Below, piece after piece: positions 42,329 to 51,309 of a DNA stretch of 64,000 bases (its first letter is position 1; every line of letters starts with the position of its first letter). The stretch lies in the NCBI RefSeq assembly GCF_037201965.1, contig NZ_CP147518.1:6379001-6443000 (forward strand), in the 5' to 3' direction. Both the position numbers and the translations under genes were made by a program. The notes beneath the pieces were generated by a model. That model ran no database searches, was not told the DNA's origin, and saw only the letters and a program-made list of their open reading frames with translations. This DNA is from Spirosoma sp. SC4-14. Its GTDB lineage: Bacteria > Bacteroidota > Bacteroidia > Cytophagales > Spirosomataceae.

Positions 42329-42403
42329 TTGAGTGAATTAGTGATTGAGTGAATAATACGGCGACTTATGAGCATTCGCTCAATCACTAATTCACTCAAT
42401 TAA
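42325..42403. terminator. Near-perfect 30-bp palindrome of gagtgaat words between convergent genes
   Basis: The left arm 42325-42354 (starts ttaattgagtgaattagtg) and right arm 42374-42403 pair at 29 of 30 bases around a 19-base loop. The left arm starts inside the methyltransferase stop and the right arm ends 4 bases before the DUF5686 stop, so it can terminate both. Arms are built from repeats of ga(g/t)tgaa(t) like the hairpin at 8094. Confidence 0.85.
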
Positions 42404-42407
42404 TTTT

Positions 42408-44981
42408 CTAGAAGCTAATCGTAGCCGACGCTTTCAGGGCAAATGGGCTGATCGGAATACCATTGTGACCGCCGTCCAGGTAGGTAAGCCGATGAATGGC
42501 CTGAATCCGGATAAGCTTGAAAATATTTTCGATACCATACCCCACTTCCACATAAGGAGTTGCTCCGTTGAGTGCGCCAAAATGAATAGGACGCATTCCG
42601 CCGGGCAATGGCTTGAAGGTTTCAACGTCCTGATTCTCTTTCGACATACTCCCCCAGAGCGCATCGACATTGACTACCAATCGCCAGTTGAGTTTTCGGA
42701 TTCCGGGCAATCGATTAAACAGCAGTCCCTCGAACCGATGCTGAACATGAATTGCGACAAACCGATCGCTTACGAATTCGTAAAACTGCATTCGGTTAAA
42801 GGTATTGTAGGTAAGCAGCGGAGTTGGATTACCGATGTGCGGAAACAGCAACGGAGCCGGTAAGACAGAGGGTATGAACCCAGCCGATAGCAGGTAGGTC
42901 ATTCGCCCCAATGGGCCAATCCGAAGCGACTGCTGAGCCCGCAGCGTAAGCCGGTCGTAATTGTAATCGCCCCCGAGCGATTTTAATCCGCGAGTATAAC
43001 GGATTGTCAATACCGGAGCCCGTTTGGTACCCAGTGTAATCCGGTCATTTCCGTCCATAATGTATTTTTCTTTCCGCGCCAGTCGGGCTTCGATTGACCA
43101 GTAGGTATCGTAAATATCAGATCGTAAAGGCGACAAATCGCCCATATCGGGATTAATCCGGTAGTGGAAAGGGAAAATAGGATCGAATGTCCGGCTCCCT
43201 AACGAAGCTGTTAGCATGATGCCCCGAACAGGTTCGCTGCGGAAAAATAACTCTTTCTGCATACTACGGTAGGCTCCCCGATACCGTCCAAACCGGCTCA
43301 AAGCATAAAATATGCGGTTACCCCCAATTAGTTCGGGAGTTAGCCCCAACCGTTCCAGATCATTCGCAATCCGAACGCCAGCCACCGTCCAGTGCTGCCG
43401 CGAAAACAGATAATTCAGTTCGGCACCGTATTTAAAACGGCGGTCGTAGGTACCATAGGCCAGGTAGCCTTTAAAAATCCAGTTTCGACTAAACTGATCG
43501 TTTGTTTTGAAACCGATCCGGGTCCGAAGCCCCTCAACAGTATTGATAGCAAACAAATACGGATAAGGACCAATATCGATACCACCAAGTTTATAGAACC
43601 CCGTAACCAGCACCTGACCGATACCTTCGGCCGTTTTAACGGCAGGCACAGACCGTAATTTGTCGATGATTTGCCGGGCTTTGAGGTCATCTTTATTGAG
43701 TGAATCCGATCCGGCCAGGGTTCCCTGAACCATGTGCCAATAGGCTTCGTTGGGGGTAGCCACGGTGTCGCTGGGCTCAATTGGCTGCTCATAAAACATA
43801 AGCGGATGCGGTCGATTGACGATTACATTACTGCTGCGAAGAACAACTTCGGCCCGTAACCCCAAAGACTGTTTACCTACCCCTGTCAGATCGGCCATGA
43901 GCCGGAGCGTAACCGGTATCCAGCCAGCCGTTCCCATTGATCCGGACGTTGTATCGATGGTTGGCTCAAGTTCCTGCTCAATAGTTAAACCTCTGACGTA
44001 GTTCAAATTGGCATCGTCGCCAATTCGGGCTTCAATCTGGCATAAAGCAAAAGAGGTGGTATCGATCCAGGCTTTTCCGATAAAAACAAGATCTTCTTTA
44101 CGCTTGGGATCAAACTGAATTTCATAACAGATATGGTCGCCAATTTGCGTAGTATCGGCCAGAAAAAACTCGTACCAGTTTTTCCAGTTATCGCCAATAG
44201 GCGATGCAAAGTCTTTACCCAGAATTGGAATATAATTGTCGTAAAAATTCTGACTGACCAGATTGGTCCCCCCCAGTAGCTGTGAACTCAATCCGGCATC
44301 ATCGACGGATACGCCCTTAATTCGGGTTTTACGAACATCTTCACGTTTTCGCTGCGGGCTTTCCCGATAATAATACCGCGACACCGATTCCGATACAAGA
44401 ATTGGAAGTAAGCGATGTCCATCACGATCGATAATGGAGTCGTGTTTACTCATGGCTTCGTTGATCCGCTTGATCAGCGGGTTTCGGCGCATTCGGTCCG
44501 AAACATGGCTCAGAGCAATCTGTGTTTTAACATAGTTGTCACTTTCGTAGGCCGATAACCGCTTTCGATCGTTCATATCGCGATTTTTGCGAACCTGCCG
44601 AAGCACCCGAAAAGCCGGGTTTTCGCCTGCCCGAACCGTTACCTCCTGAAGCGATTTGCCTCCCGGCACTAGTTTAACATCCACAGCCTGCGATGTTCGC
44701 TCCCGGTCAATAAACTGGCGTTGTGTAAGATAGCCAAGCGAACTAACCACGATCGAATCTGAAAGAATCTTGGCATTGATTACATACCGCCCACGCTCAT
44801 CAGCCAAGGCACCAACCTTACGGCCTACCAGGGCTACACTGGCAAAAGGTACAGGGTCGCCTGTACGCGCATCAGTGACCAACCCAGTGACTGTATACAT
44901 CGTCTGGGCACCAACCTGGTAGCTGCTCAACAGTAAGTAAAAACAGCAAATTAATTTAAGTAATTTCTGAAGAGGGTTCAT
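42408..44981 (-). CDS. DUF5686/carboxypeptidase-regulatory outer-membrane protein
   Basis: 857 residues, signal peptide to about residue 25 (ending VGAQ). The first domain (about 29-112) is carboxypeptidase-regulatory-like (VTGLVTDARTGDPVPFASVALVGR, DERGRYVINA). After it, residues 113-420 form the DUF5686 region (VTVRAGENPAFRVLRQVRKNRD, DNYVKTQIALSHV) with strands that probably build an outer-membrane barrel toward the C-terminus (ends FALKASATISF). The family is widespread in Bacteroidota; function unknown, presumably outer-membrane transport or assembly. It is convergent with the methyltransferase and sits 121 bases upstream of the pyrR stop on the same strand. Confidence 0.88.
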   Translation of the reverse strand: MNPLQKLLKLICCFYLLLSSYQVGAQTMYTVTGLVTDARTGDPVPFASVALVGRKVGALADERGRYVINAKILSDSIVVSSLGYLTQRQFIDRERTSQAVDVKLVPGGKSLQEVTVRAGENPAFRVLRQVRKNRDMNDRKRLSAYESDNYVKTQIALSHVSDRMRRNPLIKRINEAMSKHDSIIDRDGHRLLPILVSESVSRYYYRESPQRKREDVRKTRIKGVSVDDAGLSSQLLGGTNLVSQNFYDNYIPILGKDFASPIGDNWKNWYEFFLADTTQIGDHICYEIQFDPKRKEDLVFIGKAWIDTTSFALCQIEARIGDDANLNYVRGLTIEQELEPTIDTTSGSMGTAGWIPVTLRLMADLTGVGKQSLGLRAEVVLRSSNVIVNRPHPLMFYEQPIEPSDTVATPNEAYWHMVQGTLAGSDSLNKDDLKARQIIDKLRSVPAVKTAEGIGQVLVTGFYKLGGIDIGPYPYLFAINTVEGLRTRIGFKTNDQFSRNWIFKGYLAYGTYDRRFKYGAELNYLFSRQHWTVAGVRIANDLERLGLTPELIGGNRIFYALSRFGRYRGAYRSMQKELFFRSEPVRGIMLTASLGSRTFDPIFPFHYRINPDMGDLSPLRSDIYDTYWSIEARLARKEKYIMDGNDRITLGTKRAPVLTIRYTRGLKSLGGDYNYDRLTLRAQQSLRIGPLGRMTYLLSAGFIPSVLPAPLLFPHIGNPTPLLTYNTFNRMQFYEFVSDRFVAIHVQHRFEGLLFNRLPGIRKLNWRLVVNVDALWGSMSKENQDVETFKPLPGGMRPIHFGALNGATPYVEVGYGIENIFKLIRIQAIHRLTYLDGGHNGIPISPFALKASATISF

Positions 44982-45102
44982 ACGTATAATTACGGTTGGC
45001 GAAGTTACAAAAAACTCACCAATTCAGATTTATACATATCTCTGAAATGTCACAAATAAGTCCTTAACTGTTAAAAGCTTACTACTAACCGGAAACACGG
45101 TT

Positions 45103-45642
45103 TTAGCCAACCAGCCATATTCGATCGGCATCGGCCCCCTGTTCGGTCCATTCTACTAATACTCGTTGCGATTCGAGTGTATTGACACGCTTGCCTGTAT
45201 AATCTGGTTTTATGGGCAAATCGCGGTTATAACGCCGGTCAATTAGTACGAGCAACTCCACTTTCTGAGGTCTGCCAAAGGCGGTCATGGCATCGAGCGC
45301 AGCGCGTACCATTCGGCCCGTAGCCAGCACATCGTCTACTAAAATGACCCGTTTGTTCTCAATAATAAACGGCACATGGGTTGCATTCGGGCGTAGGGGA
45401 GAATCGCGTCTTCGAAAATCGTCCCGGTAGAAGGTTGCATCTAAATAACCTAATGGAACGTCATAGCCCAAAGTACGATTGAGTTCGCGTCCGACGCGCT
45501 CAGCAAAGTAAATACCACGAGGCTGGAGGCCAAGAATAACGGTATCGGCAAAATCCTGATGATTTTCGATCAGTTGCTGTGCCAGACGGCTGATCACGAT
45601 TTCGAGCAGCGGACTGGAAAGAATCAGGCGTTGTTGGTTCAT
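45103..45642 (-). CDS. pyrR: PyrR-type uracil phosphoribosyltransferase / regulator
   Basis: 179 residues from the ATG at 45642, chosen because it gives the usual PyrR length and N-terminus; upstream frame to 45711 is not convincing. The PRPP-binding motif RVILVDDVLATGRMVRAALDA and the PyrR-specific LGYLDATFYRDDFRRR and VELLVLIDRRYNRDLPIKPDYTGK are present. In Firmicutes PyrR binds pyr mRNA leaders and has weak uracil phosphoribosyltransferase activity; in Bacteroidota the regulatory role is less clear. No pyrimidine biosynthesis genes are nearby. Confidence 0.92.
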   Translation of the reverse strand: MNQQRLILSSPLLEIVISRLAQQLIENHQDFADTVILGLQPRGIYFAERVGRELNRTLGYDVPLGYLDATFYRDDFRRRDSPLRPNATHVPFIIENKRVILVDDVLATGRMVRAALDAMTAFGRPQKVELLVLIDRRYNRDLPIKPDYTGKRVNTLESQRVLVEWTEQGADADRIWLVG

Positions 45643-45820
45643 TCCGTAAAAATAGGAGGTTACAATTAGATTCGTGATCTTCGCTTTGCGGTAGGCAGGA
45701 ATCATCGGCATAAATCCTGTACGATCAGCACTTTAGTTCTCCAATAAAAGCGGCAGAGCTGTTGCCAGCCATCAAGCGCAGTCGAGCTGCTTCACCTATT
45801 TCAAATGTGCTAAGCTGAAC

Positions 45821-47671
45821 ATGAAGGCAAGAGCAGCTATCCTGTTAACTGTAGTACTGGTACTCGTTGCCGGTACTGGTTCGGCCCAGAACCTAACGGG
45901 TTTCTGGCTTGGCATAGCCTCTTCCGACAATTCGGCCGATGCTCCCGTTAGTTACGCTATGAGCATTACGCAAACAGGCACATCTATTCGGGGCATTACC
46001 CAAACAGCCGCTATTGGCACATCATTTGGCGAAACAGCCGCTCTCTCGGGAGATCTTATGGCCGCATCGATTACGTTTGGCGAAACCTCCCAGAATGGTG
46101 CACTCAAAACCACCTGTTTCTGGAAAGGCAATCTGAGTTATCATTCTACTACCGAAAGTTTAACCGGCACCTATGAATCAATTAGCAATGGCAGCGCCTG
46201 TACTCAACAACACAAGGGCACTATAGAGCTATACCGCATTACTTTGCAGCCCGACAGTGTTTTTTGTAAAGACAGTCCGGTTAATGCTACTGTTACCGGG
46301 AAAAACATTCGGTGGTACACCACAGCCTTCCGCTCCAATTTACTTGCCACCGGCAATACGTTTACCCCGCAAATCAGCCAAACTACTACTTTTTACATAA
46401 CGCAAACCCTCAACCAGATTGAGAGTCCTGCCATACCGATCACGATCAGGATTGAGGCTCCATCATTCAAAATCAATACTATTCCGGCGGGTTGTGGCCG
46501 AACCAGTGGTTCCATTACCGTTGTGGGCGCTCATGCAGCCAACTGGCAGTATAATCTGAATAATAATATCCTGCAGGCAGATTCTACCTTTGCGGGGCTA
46601 ATTCCCGGAAACTATGTGGTTAGCATCCGAACAGCGGCCGGTTGCCATGCAGAACAGCCCGTTACACTCACCTTTGAAGAAGGACCAACTGTCAGTAATG
46701 TAACCGTAACGCCACCCCATTGCGCTTCGGCCAATGGCCAGGTTGTTGTTGAAGCCAGTGGAGGCAAATCACCGCTAATGTATTCTATCGATTATGGCAA
46801 TACCTTTCAGACAAATCCGGTTTTTGAGCACTTATCGGCACAAGCCTATACGGTTCGAACGCGCGATGCCAACGGCTGCGAAGTGAATAAAGCCGTTAGC
46901 CTGCCCGCCCCTAATCTGATGAATATTACAAATCTGTCTGTTCTACCAACCACCTGTGGGCAAAATAACGGGCAGTTTACGATAACTATTGGCGGTATTC
47001 AACCTATCCAGTATAGCATCGACAATCAGCATTTTCAGAACAGCAATGTCTTTACTGACCTAAAAGCAGACAACTACCTGCTAACCGCAAAAGATGGTGG
47101 CGGCTGCACACTCACCCAGCCGATTCGTATAGCACCCAGTTCGGGGCCTCAGGTTGCCACAACCGAAATTGAACCGGAAGCCTGTGGGCAACGGAATGGA
47201 GTAGTTCATCTAACTCTCAAACCACCTGCCGATAGCATTTACCTGTCTATCGACGGTGTCACCTTCGGTCCGGCGACTATGTTTTCAGGTCTAGAGGCAG
47301 GTAGTTATACCATTTACATTAAAGACAGCCATGCATGTCTGGTTTCAGAACTTGTGCAGGTTCCATCAAACTGCCCAAATCTGCTCTCTCTTCCAACCGC
47401 TTTTTCGCCCAATGCCGACCGGCAGAATGACGAACTACGAGTCTTTTTTCGTTTTACATCGATTCTGGTCATGCAGTTTACAGTTTATGACCGGTGGGGC
47501 ACAGTGATCTATAATCGTGCTAATTTTGTGCTGGCAAATGGCGAATCGGTCTGGGATGGTTACCTGAGTGGCTCTTTGGCTCCCGCTGGTATTTATTTGT
47601 ATCGGTTAAGCTGCGAGTTTCCAGATGGCACTCAAACAACGATTCGCCAACCTGTATCACTTTTGCGTTAA
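45821..47671 (+). CDS. Secreted SprB-repeat protein with T9SS type B C-terminal signal
   Basis: 616 residues, signal peptide 1-22 (ends GSAQ). After an N-terminal beta region, about residues 215-500 contain several SprB-like repeats with the pattern GG...P(L/I)(M/Q)YSID and F..L.A..Y....D.(G/N)(G/C)C, here about four copies. The C-terminus has PTAFSPNADRQNDELRVFFR, VYDRWGTVIYNR, SVWDGYLSG and APAGIYLYRL, the CHU_C/type B sorting domain that directs export by the type IX secretion system and surface attachment. It is probably an adhesin or gliding-related surface protein. pth begins 6 bases downstream. Confidence 0.92.
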   Translation: MKARAAILLTVVLVLVAGTGSAQNLTGFWLGIASSDNSADAPVSYAMSITQTGTSIRGITQTAAIGTSFGETAALSGDLMAASITFGETSQNGALKTTCFWKGNLSYHSTTESLTGTYESISNGSACTQQHKGTIELYRITLQPDSVFCKDSPVNATVTGKNIRWYTTAFRSNLLATGNTFTPQISQTTTFYITQTLNQIESPAIPITIRIEAPSFKINTIPAGCGRTSGSITVVGAHAANWQYNLNNNILQADSTFAGLIPGNYVVSIRTAAGCHAEQPVTLTFEEGPTVSNVTVTPPHCASANGQVVVEASGGKSPLMYSIDYGNTFQTNPVFEHLSAQAYTVRTRDANGCEVNKAVSLPAPNLMNITNLSVLPTTCGQNNGQFTITIGGIQPIQYSIDNQHFQNSNVFTDLKADNYLLTAKDGGGCTLTQPIRIAPSSGPQVATTEIEPEACGQRNGVVHLTLKPPADSIYLSIDGVTFGPATMFSGLEAGSYTIYIKDSHACLVSELVQVPSNCPNLLSLPTAFSPNADRQNDELRVFFRFTSILVMQFTVYDRWGTVIYNRANFVLANGESVWDGYLSGSLAPAGIYLYRLSCEFPDGTQTTIRQPVSLLR

Positions 47672-47677
47672 CTCCGA

Positions 47678-48238
47678 ATGAAATTTCTGATTGTTGGCCT
47701 TGGAAACATCGGCCCTGAATATGCCCTCACTCGTCATAATGTAGGCTTTATGGTTCTCGACCGTATGGCGGCCCAATACGGGTTCGAATTCAGTATGACT
47801 CGTTTAGCCTATACGGCCAAATGGCAGCATAAAGGCAAGCAGCTTTTTTTTGTGAAACCCACCACCTACATGAATCTCAGTGGCCGGGCTGTGCTTTACT
47901 ACATGAAGCAGGAAAAAATTCCCATTGAAAATCTGCTGATTGTTACCGATGATAAGGATTTGCCTTTTGGCAAGTTGCGACTCAAACCCAAGGGCTCGCC
48001 GGGTGGACACAACGGATTACGCAATATTGACGAAGTTCTTAACACGCAGGAATACGCCCGATTGCGGTTCGGAATTGGCAATAATTTTTCGAAAGGCAGG
48101 CAGGTTGATTTTGTTTTGGGTGAGTTTCCAGAAGAGGAATTGATCCAATTACCTGATCATTTGGACCGCGCTGGCAGCTTTATCCTTGCATTTTGTACTA
48201 TGGGAATACAATTTGCTATGAACAATTACAACCAATAG
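47678..48238 (+). CDS. pth: Peptidyl-tRNA hydrolase
   Basis: 186 residues. Frees tRNA from prematurely released peptidyl-tRNA, an essential cytoplasmic function. The signature LIVGLGNIGPEYALTRHNVGFMVLD has the catalytic His in TRHNVG (about residue 20), with KPTTYMNLSGRAV, VTDDKDLPFGKLRLKPKGSPGGHNGLRNI and RLRFGIGNN following. It is 6 bases after the T9SS cargo gene and probably shares its transcript, an arrangement with no functional logic obvious from sequence. Confidence 0.96.
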   Translation: MKFLIVGLGNIGPEYALTRHNVGFMVLDRMAAQYGFEFSMTRLAYTAKWQHKGKQLFFVKPTTYMNLSGRAVLYYMKQEKIPIENLLIVTDDKDLPFGKLRLKPKGSPGGHNGLRNIDEVLNTQEYARLRFGIGNNFSKGRQVDFVLGEFPEEELIQLPDHLDRAGSFILAFCTMGIQFAMNNYNQ

Positions 48239-48376
48239 TATAAACTTTTAAAGAATTTTGCATTTTTCCAAAAGAACATTTTATACAAATCAAACGACTT
48301 TATTACAAAATATTATTCCGTTTCAATCAAAAAAAATTCACCATTATCAACAATTTACAATTTAAACCGCATTAGA

Positions 48377-48395
48377 TTCGGAATATTATTCCGAA
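48377..48395. promoter_or_regulatory. 19-bp palindrome in an AT-rich leader
   Basis: TTCGGAAT-ATT-ATTCCGAA is a perfect palindrome with 8-bp arms, 85 bases before the secreted-protein ATG. A partial second copy, aatattattccg, lies at about 48309-48320. It looks like an operator for a dimeric regulator; the protein that binds is unknown. Confidence 0.5.
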
Positions 48396-48479
48396 ACACA
48401 CCCAATACATGTTTTGCACTTTCAGAACTTCTACGGACATTTGTGCGTTGATTAACTGAAACGAAAATAGAACAAAACA

Positions 48480-48920
48480 ATGAAATCGCGTGTTATCTTT
48501 GCGTCGTTAGTTCTTGGATTAGGATTGATGACTTTTAAGGCAGACGCGGCTACCACCACCAATACTGATGATAGCCCGGCAGCCACCAAGCCGGCAAGTG
48601 CAATGCTGGTAAACGGTTCGGAAAAGCAATTTGCTTCTTACTTCGAACAACACGTTACCAAGTTCGTGCGCAACACCAATTGGCAAAACTTTATGAGCGT
48701 TGTTTCGCTTTATAATCAGAACCCGGCCGCTGTGCTGACTATCAGCCCTGCCGACCGCGCTAAGTTTAACGAAGCAGCTGCTCAGGTAAATAATCAACTG
48801 GCAAAGCAACACAATGCCGAAGCCAGTCGCTGGATGGGCCAGGCCAACCACACGGCCCGGATGATCAACTTCCTTTGGGATTTGAATCAGTCTCTTAGCG
48901 AACACTCTGACATTCAGTAA
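48480..48920 (+). CDS. Small secreted protein, unknown function
   Basis: 146 residues with a clear signal peptide (MKSRVIFASLVLGLGLMTF, cleaved near DAA). The mature part, about 120 residues, starts with a Thr/Asp/Pro/Ala-rich stretch and continues as mostly helical sequence (FASYFEQHVTKFVRNTNWQNFMSVV, FNEAAAQVNNQLAKQHNAEASRWMGQ). There is no Cys in the mature protein and no known motif. I do not recognise the family. The leader upstream (48239-48479) is strongly AT-rich and holds a palindrome; a terminator follows at 49018. Strong regulation is plausible. Confidence 0.75.
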   Translation: MKSRVIFASLVLGLGLMTFKADAATTTNTDDSPAATKPASAMLVNGSEKQFASYFEQHVTKFVRNTNWQNFMSVVSLYNQNPAAVLTISPADRAKFNEAAAQVNNQLAKQHNAEASRWMGQANHTARMINFLWDLNQSLSEHSDIQ

Positions 48921-49017
48921 TTTAAATCAAATACTGATTTAGTCGAGTATTTGGAACAGAAAAGGGTAAAAGTTAGTTTTTCATGTAGAAAAGGTTAAGG
49001 GTTTAGGAATAGTCAGT

Positions 49018-49057
49018 ATAAGGTTCTCTGCAAAGATCAGGGAACCTTATCTTTTTT
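49018..49057 (+). terminator. Terminator after the small secreted-protein gene
   Basis: ataaggttc (49018-49026) and gaaccttat (49042-49050), a 9-bp stem with a 15-base loop followed by cttttttat. Typical intrinsic terminator, 97 bases after the stop. Confidence 0.8.
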
Positions 49058-49206
49058 ATAGCCTGCTCCACGTTGCAACAGCGCGTTGATGACATGAGCA
49101 ATTGACTGACTCTTCACCACCGAATAGAACATAATTTGGTAAATCTAAAAATGCCTCTGTATATTACCGGCAGCTATTGGCTAAAAGCCAACTTTCTTTT
49201 GCAGAA

Positions 49207-49234
49207 GGCTTTCGCGTTTTCTTAACCTAAACTA
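49207..49234. repeat. 28-bp dispersed repeat, copy 1
   Basis: ggctttcGcgttttcttaac and the following ctaaacta; copy 2 at 56969-56996 differs by one base. In both places it begins with the right side of a hairpin whose left side contains aaagcc (here about 49183-49188). The gap 48921-49599 holds this repeat, two hairpins and no clear gene. Confidence 0.7.
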
Positions 49235-49249
49235 GAGTTTCATAACAAT

Positions 49250-49290
49250 CCGTAACAGGCTGGGTATTCTCAACTGTTACGGTTGTTTTT
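49250..49290 (+). terminator. Intrinsic-terminator-like hairpin with no obvious gene
   Basis: ccgtaacag (49250-49258) and ctgttacgg (49274-49282), 9-bp stem, 15-base loop, then ttgttttt. It is the second such hairpin in this gap and follows no recognised reading frame, suggesting a small untranslated transcript from about 49060 (inference). Confidence 0.6.
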
Positions 49291-49599
49291 CTGATTTTTC
49301 TCCATCGGCTCCGCTGTCTTTTCCTGCTTTCAACATTCTTTTATCTGAAGGCTCTTGTAGAGTTTTTAAACTACAGTTTCCTATCCACTCAATAGCCTAT
49401 GTATGTTACCAACATAGGAAAACAACGTCATAATACAAAAGGCATTCTTGGGAAGAAAGGTCAATTAAACCGTTGATCAAAACACAGCTATATTGATTTA
49501 GTTAACCTGGTACATACCTGTGTTACACCTGCTACCCATCTGGTAAGATAGTTTATTTTATGTATGCCTAATGCTTGCTACCAGCTTTACTCCAACCTC

Positions 49600-51150
49600 A
49601 TGAAAAACCTATTCTTTCTGCTCATTGCGTTTTCGGTTGTATTATCATCGGTTGCTCAATCGGTTGTATTTGTAACAGTTACAGGATCGGGCAGTGGCTC
49701 GGGTAGTTCCTGGGCTAATTCGCTGCCTGGTACGGAACTGGCAAATCGGGTGTCCACAGCTACTTCAGGCAGCCAGTTTTGGGTAGCTGCCGGTATCTAT
49801 AAACCCACAGTAACAACCAATCGGATGGCCTCATTCAGCATTGCATCGGGGGTTTCGGTTTTTGGAGGTTTTTCAGGAACAGAAACGCAATTGGACCAGC
49901 GAAACTACTTCCTGAACAAAACCATTCTATCGGGCGATATAGGACTTCCTTTCGACTCTACCGACCACTCATCGTTACCCGCATCCCAGGCCGACAACTC
50001 ATACCATGTTGTTTATTTTCAGGATGTTGACAATAATACTCAGCTTAATGGCCTGACTGTGAGCGGTGGGGTAGCCAACCTGGCTAACGGCCCTACATCC
50101 TATTTACTAGGCGAAGGAGTTCAGGCGAATGATATTGGAAAAACAGGGGGAGGAATTCATAATGTCAGCGTAACAAAATGCAGTACACCCACCATCATCA
50201 ATTGCACAATTGAGCAAAACAGGGCCAGTTTTGGCAGTGGTTTCTATAGTAGCGGCCTTGCCTGTAGCTCAGCTCCTCAGTGTCGTATAGTCAACTGTGT
50301 GTTCCGGGCAAACGAATCGTTCGATTTGGGAAGTGGCGGAGGTATATACATCGGTTCCATGAGCAATACACTCATTCAGGGATGCGTTTTTGCCGATAAC
50401 CGCTCCTTTTGGGGAGGAGGTATTTTTGTGTTTAACTGCAATCCGCAACTGATTAATTGCCTATTCAATAACAATCGGGCCGGTTTCAACAGTGGCGGCA
50501 GTGGTGGCGGAACGTTCATTGATGCTTTCAATGAACAAAGTAGCCCGTCGTTTTATAACTGCCTCTTTACTGGCAACCAGGCAACGGGTGGCGGAGCCGT
50601 TTTTAATGGTTCGTTTTTCAACGGCACCAGCAATCCCGAATTCGTAAACTGTAGTTTTACCCAAAATATAGCCTCGTCCTATTCGGGTGGAGCTATTGCC
50701 ATTCAGGATAGTGTCTATAGTGATGGGTATAACAAAACCAGCAGTGCCAATCTGCCCCATCCCGGCTTCAGAAATTGTATTATCTGGAACAATACATCCT
50801 ATAGAAACGAATCCATATCGTTTGGTTTCAACGCATATCCTGCTATCCGAAACACCATTGTGGGTGGTAATTTTCTCACTCAGGATTATGTAAACGCTCC
50901 GTCAAGCTACAATGCCGGAAACAACCTCAATACCGATCCTCTCTTTGCCGATCCAACAGACGGCAATTTTCGATTAAGTCGTCAGAGCCCGGCGGTCAAT
51001 GCTGGTGATCCGGACACGTCGGGGCTACCCGCAACCGATTTGGTTGGGCAGGCTCGCATTCAGGACGGCCGGATCGATCTGGGAGCGTATGAATTACCAG
51101 CATGTGTACCCTCCCGCTGCGTTCCGGTGGTTATTCAACGAGTCAGATAA
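49600..51150 (+). CDS. Secreted right-handed beta-helix (choice-of-anchor Q) protein
   Basis: 516 residues from the ATG at 49600, which gives the signal peptide MKNLFFLLIAFSVVLSSVAQ; the frame extends upstream to 49564 but without need. The body has the features of a pectate-lyase-like beta helix: repeated N(C/S)(T/I/L)F / GGGI / NC(L/V/I)F motifs, e.g. AGIYKPT, GGGIHNVSVTKCSTPTI, GGGIYIGSMS, GGGIFVFNCNPQLINC. It ends soon after a choice-of-anchor Q motif (GRIDLGAYEL) with CVPSRCVPVVIQRVR. No type IX sorting domain follows, unusual for such proteins here, so it may use another anchor or be truncated. Probably surface or polysaccharide binding. Confidence 0.85.
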   Translation: MKNLFFLLIAFSVVLSSVAQSVVFVTVTGSGSGSGSSWANSLPGTELANRVSTATSGSQFWVAAGIYKPTVTTNRMASFSIASGVSVFGGFSGTETQLDQRNYFLNKTILSGDIGLPFDSTDHSSLPASQADNSYHVVYFQDVDNNTQLNGLTVSGGVANLANGPTSYLLGEGVQANDIGKTGGGIHNVSVTKCSTPTIINCTIEQNRASFGSGFYSSGLACSSAPQCRIVNCVFRANESFDLGSGGGIYIGSMSNTLIQGCVFADNRSFWGGGIFVFNCNPQLINCLFNNNRAGFNSGGSGGGTFIDAFNEQSSPSFYNCLFTGNQATGGGAVFNGSFFNGTSNPEFVNCSFTQNIASSYSGGAIAIQDSVYSDGYNKTSSANLPHPGFRNCIIWNNTSYRNESISFGFNAYPAIRNTIVGGNFLTQDYVNAPSSYNAGNNLNTDPLFADPTDGNFRLSRQSPAVNAGDPDTSGLPATDLVGQARIQDGRIDLGAYELPACVPSRCVPVVIQRVR

Positions 51151-51221
51151 GCGCCAATGCAATACAGCCGACACTCAACAGACGCCCTTATGAGTCAATG
51201 CAATAACTCAAACCGGTTCAT

Positions 51222-51229
51222 TATCTTTG
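51222..51229 (+). promoter_or_regulatory. Probable promoter (-7 element) for the membrane protein at 51310
   Basis: TATCTTTG, 80 bases before the start, matches TAnnTTTG. A clear -33 element at the usual distance was not identified. Confidence 0.45.
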
Positions 51230-51309
51230 CCTTCGGCATGGTTGCGTAAGTAGCACGCGTCGGTGTGCTTTTTCGGTATAACCGCTCCTTCATTGGCCCA
51301 TCGACACAC

